DNA of 7,241 bases, taken from the NCBI GenBank assembly GCA_913048145.1, contig CAJWVP010000147.1, positions 1-7,241 on the forward strand, given 5' to 3'. Origin of the DNA: an uncultured Rhodospirillaceae bacterium (GTDB taxonomy: Bacteria > Pseudomonadota > Alphaproteobacteria > Rhodospirillales > Casp-alpha2). The notes under the pieces are model-generated. The model made no database searches, had not been told where the DNA came from, and worked only from the letters and a program-made list of their open reading frames with translations. Both the position numbers and the translations under genes were made by a program. Numbering within the stretch: the stretch's first letter is position 1; the number at the start of each line of letters is the position of its first letter. Shown piece by piece: positions 6,032 to 7,241 of this stretch.

Positions 6032-6892
6032 CTAGGCTCCGATCCGGGCGGCCACGGCCAGTATCCGCTGCATTTCGCGGAGCACCGGTTTTTCAATCAG
6101 CTTGCCGTCGATGACGACGAGACCCGTGTCGGCTTCTGCAAAGGCCGCTGTCACCCGTTTGGCGTGAGCGACCTTCTCGGCGCTTGGGGTGAAGACGTCG
6201 TTTAGAATAGCAATCTGTTTCGGGTGGATCGCGCCCTTTCCACTAAAGCCCAGGTCCCGAACCAGTTCCGCTTCCCGGGTCATACCGTGCGGGTCCTCCA
6301 GATCAAGGAATGGCACATCGATGGCGTCGATGCCGACCCCAGCGGCGGCGTGGACCACGCGGGAACGCGCGTAGAGCAGGGGTTCCCAATCATTCTGGCA
6401 GCGCAGCTCCGCCGCCATGTCGACGCCGCCGAAGAACAAGGCGTCGATGCGCGGGCTAGATCGGGCGATGTCATGGACCGCTTCTAGGCCTGCATTAGTT
6501 TCGATAATGATGTGAAGCCGCGTTTCGTGTCCGCGCTCTGTTAGGAGGTCATCAAGCCAGATCACTTCATCCGGGGTCATGACCTTCGGTAGCATGAGCG
6601 CCGGTGGCGGAGTATCCGTATTAAGGACCGCCTGCACATCTTTGATGCCGAAGGCCGATCGCAGGCAGTTGACGCGGACAATGCGTTCGACGTTGTCGTC
6701 GGCCTGGGGTTCGGCGAACAGCGCCAACGCGTTGGCGCGCGCCGCGTCCTTATCTTTTGGCGCGATGCCGTCCTCCAACTCGACACAGACGATATCGGCG
6801 CCGGATGCGAGCGCTTTCGGGTACATCTCGGGTTTCAGGCCCGGCGCGAAGATGAAACTGCGGCGGGGCACGATAGGACAATCAAAAGGCAT
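6032..6892 (-). CDS. HpcH/HpaI aldolase / citrate lyase beta-subunit (CitE-like) family lyase
   Basis: This 286-residue Mg2+-dependent cytoplasmic lyase of the CitE-like group makes or breaks a C-C bond beside a CoA thioester or 2-oxo acid, as in malyl-CoA, methylmalyl-CoA or citramalyl-CoA chemistry. Visible marks: RRSFIFAPG (10-18), the acidic loop VELEDGIAPKDKDAAR (37-52), substrate-binding Arg73 (RVN), LPKV (101-104), metal ligands Glu131 (IIETNAG) and Asp158 (FFGGVDMAAEL), and GKGAIHPKQI (218-227). The length fits stand-alone CitE-like proteins and no citrate lyase alpha or gamma gene is present, so a role in citrate fermentation is unlikely. Start ATG 6892 was chosen over an in-frame upstream codon at 7003 because family similarity begins at residue 8-10 and AAAGAG lies about 6 bases upstream. 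The 37-codon extension would run across the candidate promoter. The gene faces the amidase operon tail to tail and has its own control region next to a probable GntR-type regulator. Confidence 0.85.
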   Translation of the reverse strand: MPFDCPIVPRRSFIFAPGLKPEMYPKALASGADIVCVELEDGIAPKDKDAARANALALFAEPQADDNVERIVRVNCLRSAFGIKDVQAVLNTDTPPPALMLPKVMTPDEVIWLDDLLTERGHETRLHIIIETNAGLEAVHDIARSSPRIDALFFGGVDMAAELRCQNDWEPLLYARSRVVHAAAGVGIDAIDVPFLDLEDPHGMTREAELVRDLGFSGKGAIHPKQIAILNDVFTPSAEKVAHAKRVTAAFAEADTGLVVIDGKLIEKPVLREMQRILAVAARIGA

Positions 6893-6921
6893 TAGGATCT
6901 CTTTGTTAACGGGTGCGTGGT

Positions 6922-6934
6922 TGCAACGGTTGCA
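6922..6934. promoter_or_regulatory. Perfect TGCAAC-G-GTTGCA palindrome, candidate operator of the lyase gene
   Basis: TGCAAC (6922-6927) and GTTGCA (6929-6934) are exact reverse complements around one base. The site touches the candidate -10 element (6934-6939) and covers the expected transcription start, where a repressor would block initiation. A further half-site GTTGCA occurs at 7069-7074. The adjacent GntR/UTRA-like gene is a possible source of the binding protein (inference). Confidence 0.4.
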
Positions 6935-6963
6935 TAATGCGCCGCTCTGGCGAGAAACCTCAA
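6934..6963 (-). promoter_or_regulatory. Candidate sigma70-type promoter of the lyase gene
   Basis: On the minus strand TTGAGG (6963-6958) and CATTAT (6939-6934) are separated by 18 bases. Transcription would begin near 6927, giving a leader of about 35 bases before ATG 6892. Both boxes match the consensus in four of six positions, so this is a fair but unproven candidate. Confidence 0.4.
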
Positions 6964-6968
6964 GAGCC

Positions 6969-6988
6969 AACGGACCCTTGAACGGACC
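6969..6988. repeat. Tandem direct repeat AACGGACC beside the lyase promoter
   Basis: AACGGACC occurs at 6969-6976 and again at 6981-6988, a period of 12 bases, close to one helical turn. It lies just upstream of the candidate -35 box, the usual place for an activator bound as a head-to-tail dimer. The repeat is seen directly; its role is inference. Confidence 0.4.
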
Positions 6989-7080
6989 TGTGATCCGAAG
7001 CATTAACGCCTACGTACATGAAGTGTGTAACCTAGTTTGACGCGCACCTCCCCTGTGCCTGGAACATTGTTGCACCGCAC

Positions 7081-7118
7081 AGCGCCCAACCGGCCCCCCC
7101 CCTGACCGGTTGGGCGCT
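7081..7118. terminator. Strong GC-rich hairpin, probable terminator
   Basis: AGCGCCCAACCGG (7081-7093) pairs perfectly with CCGGTTGGGCGCT (7106-7118), a 13-bp stem with a 12-base loop that begins with nine C residues. On the plus strand it is followed by TTTCCT, a short T-rich tail. On the minus strand it lies 26 bases after the stop of the regulator gene but has no T tract. It most likely ends the regulator transcript, perhaps working in both directions; no plus-strand gene that needs it is visible. Confidence 0.6.
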
Positions 7119-7144
7119 TTCCTGTATCCTTGCCAAGTAATCAA

Positions 7145-7241
7145 TTATTTCAGTATTTCACTGAGGTACTGATGATTTCGGGTGTTGCAGCGACTGCGCC
7201 GCCATTCAATGGGCGTGCCGTCGACGGTTTCGGCGATGCGA
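7145..7241 (-). CDS. C-terminal end of a probable GntR-family (UTRA domain) transcription regulator, partial
   Basis: Only the last 31 codons are in the window, ending with TAA at 7147-7145; the gene continues past the right edge. The visible part, ETVDGTPIEWRRSR followed by NHQYLSEILK, resembles the last strands of the UTRA ligand-binding domain of HutC-type GntR regulators, which usually end in a 'DG-P-(V/I)E-x-x-(R/x)S' strand and a short Tyr-containing strand. The call rests on this short pattern, so the family is probable rather than certain. It is transcribed in the same direction as the lyase gene, is separated from it by a hairpin and a control region, and would be the obvious local regulator. 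Confidence 0.55.
   Translation of the reverse strand, partial: RIAETVDGTPIEWRRSRCNTRNHQYLSEILK

Noticed and set aside
5730..6035. 101-codon plus-strand frame crossing the end of the M20 gene
   Set aside because: Its first third is out of frame inside the M20 gene and it has no plausible start after the M20 stop; the minus-strand reading of the same gap looks more protein-like.
6018..6035. CTAGC/GCTAG inverted repeat around the lyase stop as a terminator
   Set aside because: The stem is only 5 bp with an 8-base gap and no T tract; too weak to call.
4744..6096. 450-codon open frame on the minus strand opposite the M20 gene
   Set aside because: It is antisense to a gene with complete catalytic motifs; its composition (rich in Arg, His, Pro) and lack of any domain fit a shadow frame caused by GC-rich codon use.
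6893..7003. 37-codon N-terminal extension of the lyase
   Set aside because: The family similarity starts after ATG 6892, which has its own ribosome site, and the extension overlaps the candidate promoter and operator.
6579..7040. 153-codon plus-strand frame over the lyase start and leader
   Set aside because: Antisense to the lyase N-terminus for most of its length, with low-complexity Ser/Ala-rich sequence and no ribosome site that I can see.

Overview
The window looks like chromosomal DNA of a GC-rich proteobacterium. An alphaproteobacterium of the Rhodospirillales/Rhizobiales kind is my best guess, from codon usage and the flavour of the proteins; no rRNA or tRNA is present to confirm this. 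It is an accessory-type catabolic neighbourhood with short transcription units on both strands. I see no mobile element, tRNA, rRNA or CRISPR array.

Left part (1-2944). A gene-free leader of about 300 bases carries several inverted repeats, the best being 15-bp arms with one mismatch at 185-199 and 223-237. It precedes a haloacetate/fluoroacetate dehalogenase-type alpha/beta hydrolase (298-1188, +) with its full set of active-site residues. Directly behind lies a decayed EamA/DMT-type permease (about 1195-1693, +) spread over three frames. Its stop overlaps the stop of a convergent two-gene unit on the minus strand: a crotonase-fold enoyl-CoA hydratase/isomerase-like protein (2944-2153) followed 6 bases later by a hotdog-fold acyl-CoA thioesterase (2146-1685).

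Middle (2945-5841). A divergent intergenic region of 327 bases separates the acyl-CoA unit from a plus-strand operon. This operon holds an amidase-signature hydrolase (3272-4600) and an M20-family N-carbamoyl-amino-acid hydrolase/allantoate amidohydrolase-like metalloenzyme (4597-5841). The two genes overlap by four bases (ATGA). Together they look like a release pathway for amide or carbamoyl nitrogen; the substrate cannot be read from the sequence.

Right part (5842-7241). A CitE/HpcH-HpaI-type lyase (6892-6032, minus) cleaves or makes a C-C bond in an acyl-CoA or 2-oxo acid substrate. Between it and the M20 gene is a short minus-strand stretch that reads like protein but has no start codon, perhaps a gene remnant. 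Upstream of the lyase are a candidate promoter, a perfect 13-bp palindrome over its -10/start region and a tandem 8-bp repeat next to its -35. Beyond them are a strong GC-rich hairpin with a nine-C run in its loop and the last 31 codons of a probable GntR/UTRA-type regulator, which runs off the window. That regulator is the natural candidate to control the lyase.

Taken together, the intact genes encode hydrolysis of C-halogen, C-N and thioester bonds plus CoA-ester hydration and lyase chemistry. This suits scavenging of small organic acids and amides. I did not find a clearly new defence, mobile or RNA system; the non-coding repeats and the degraded genes are the items most worth checking.
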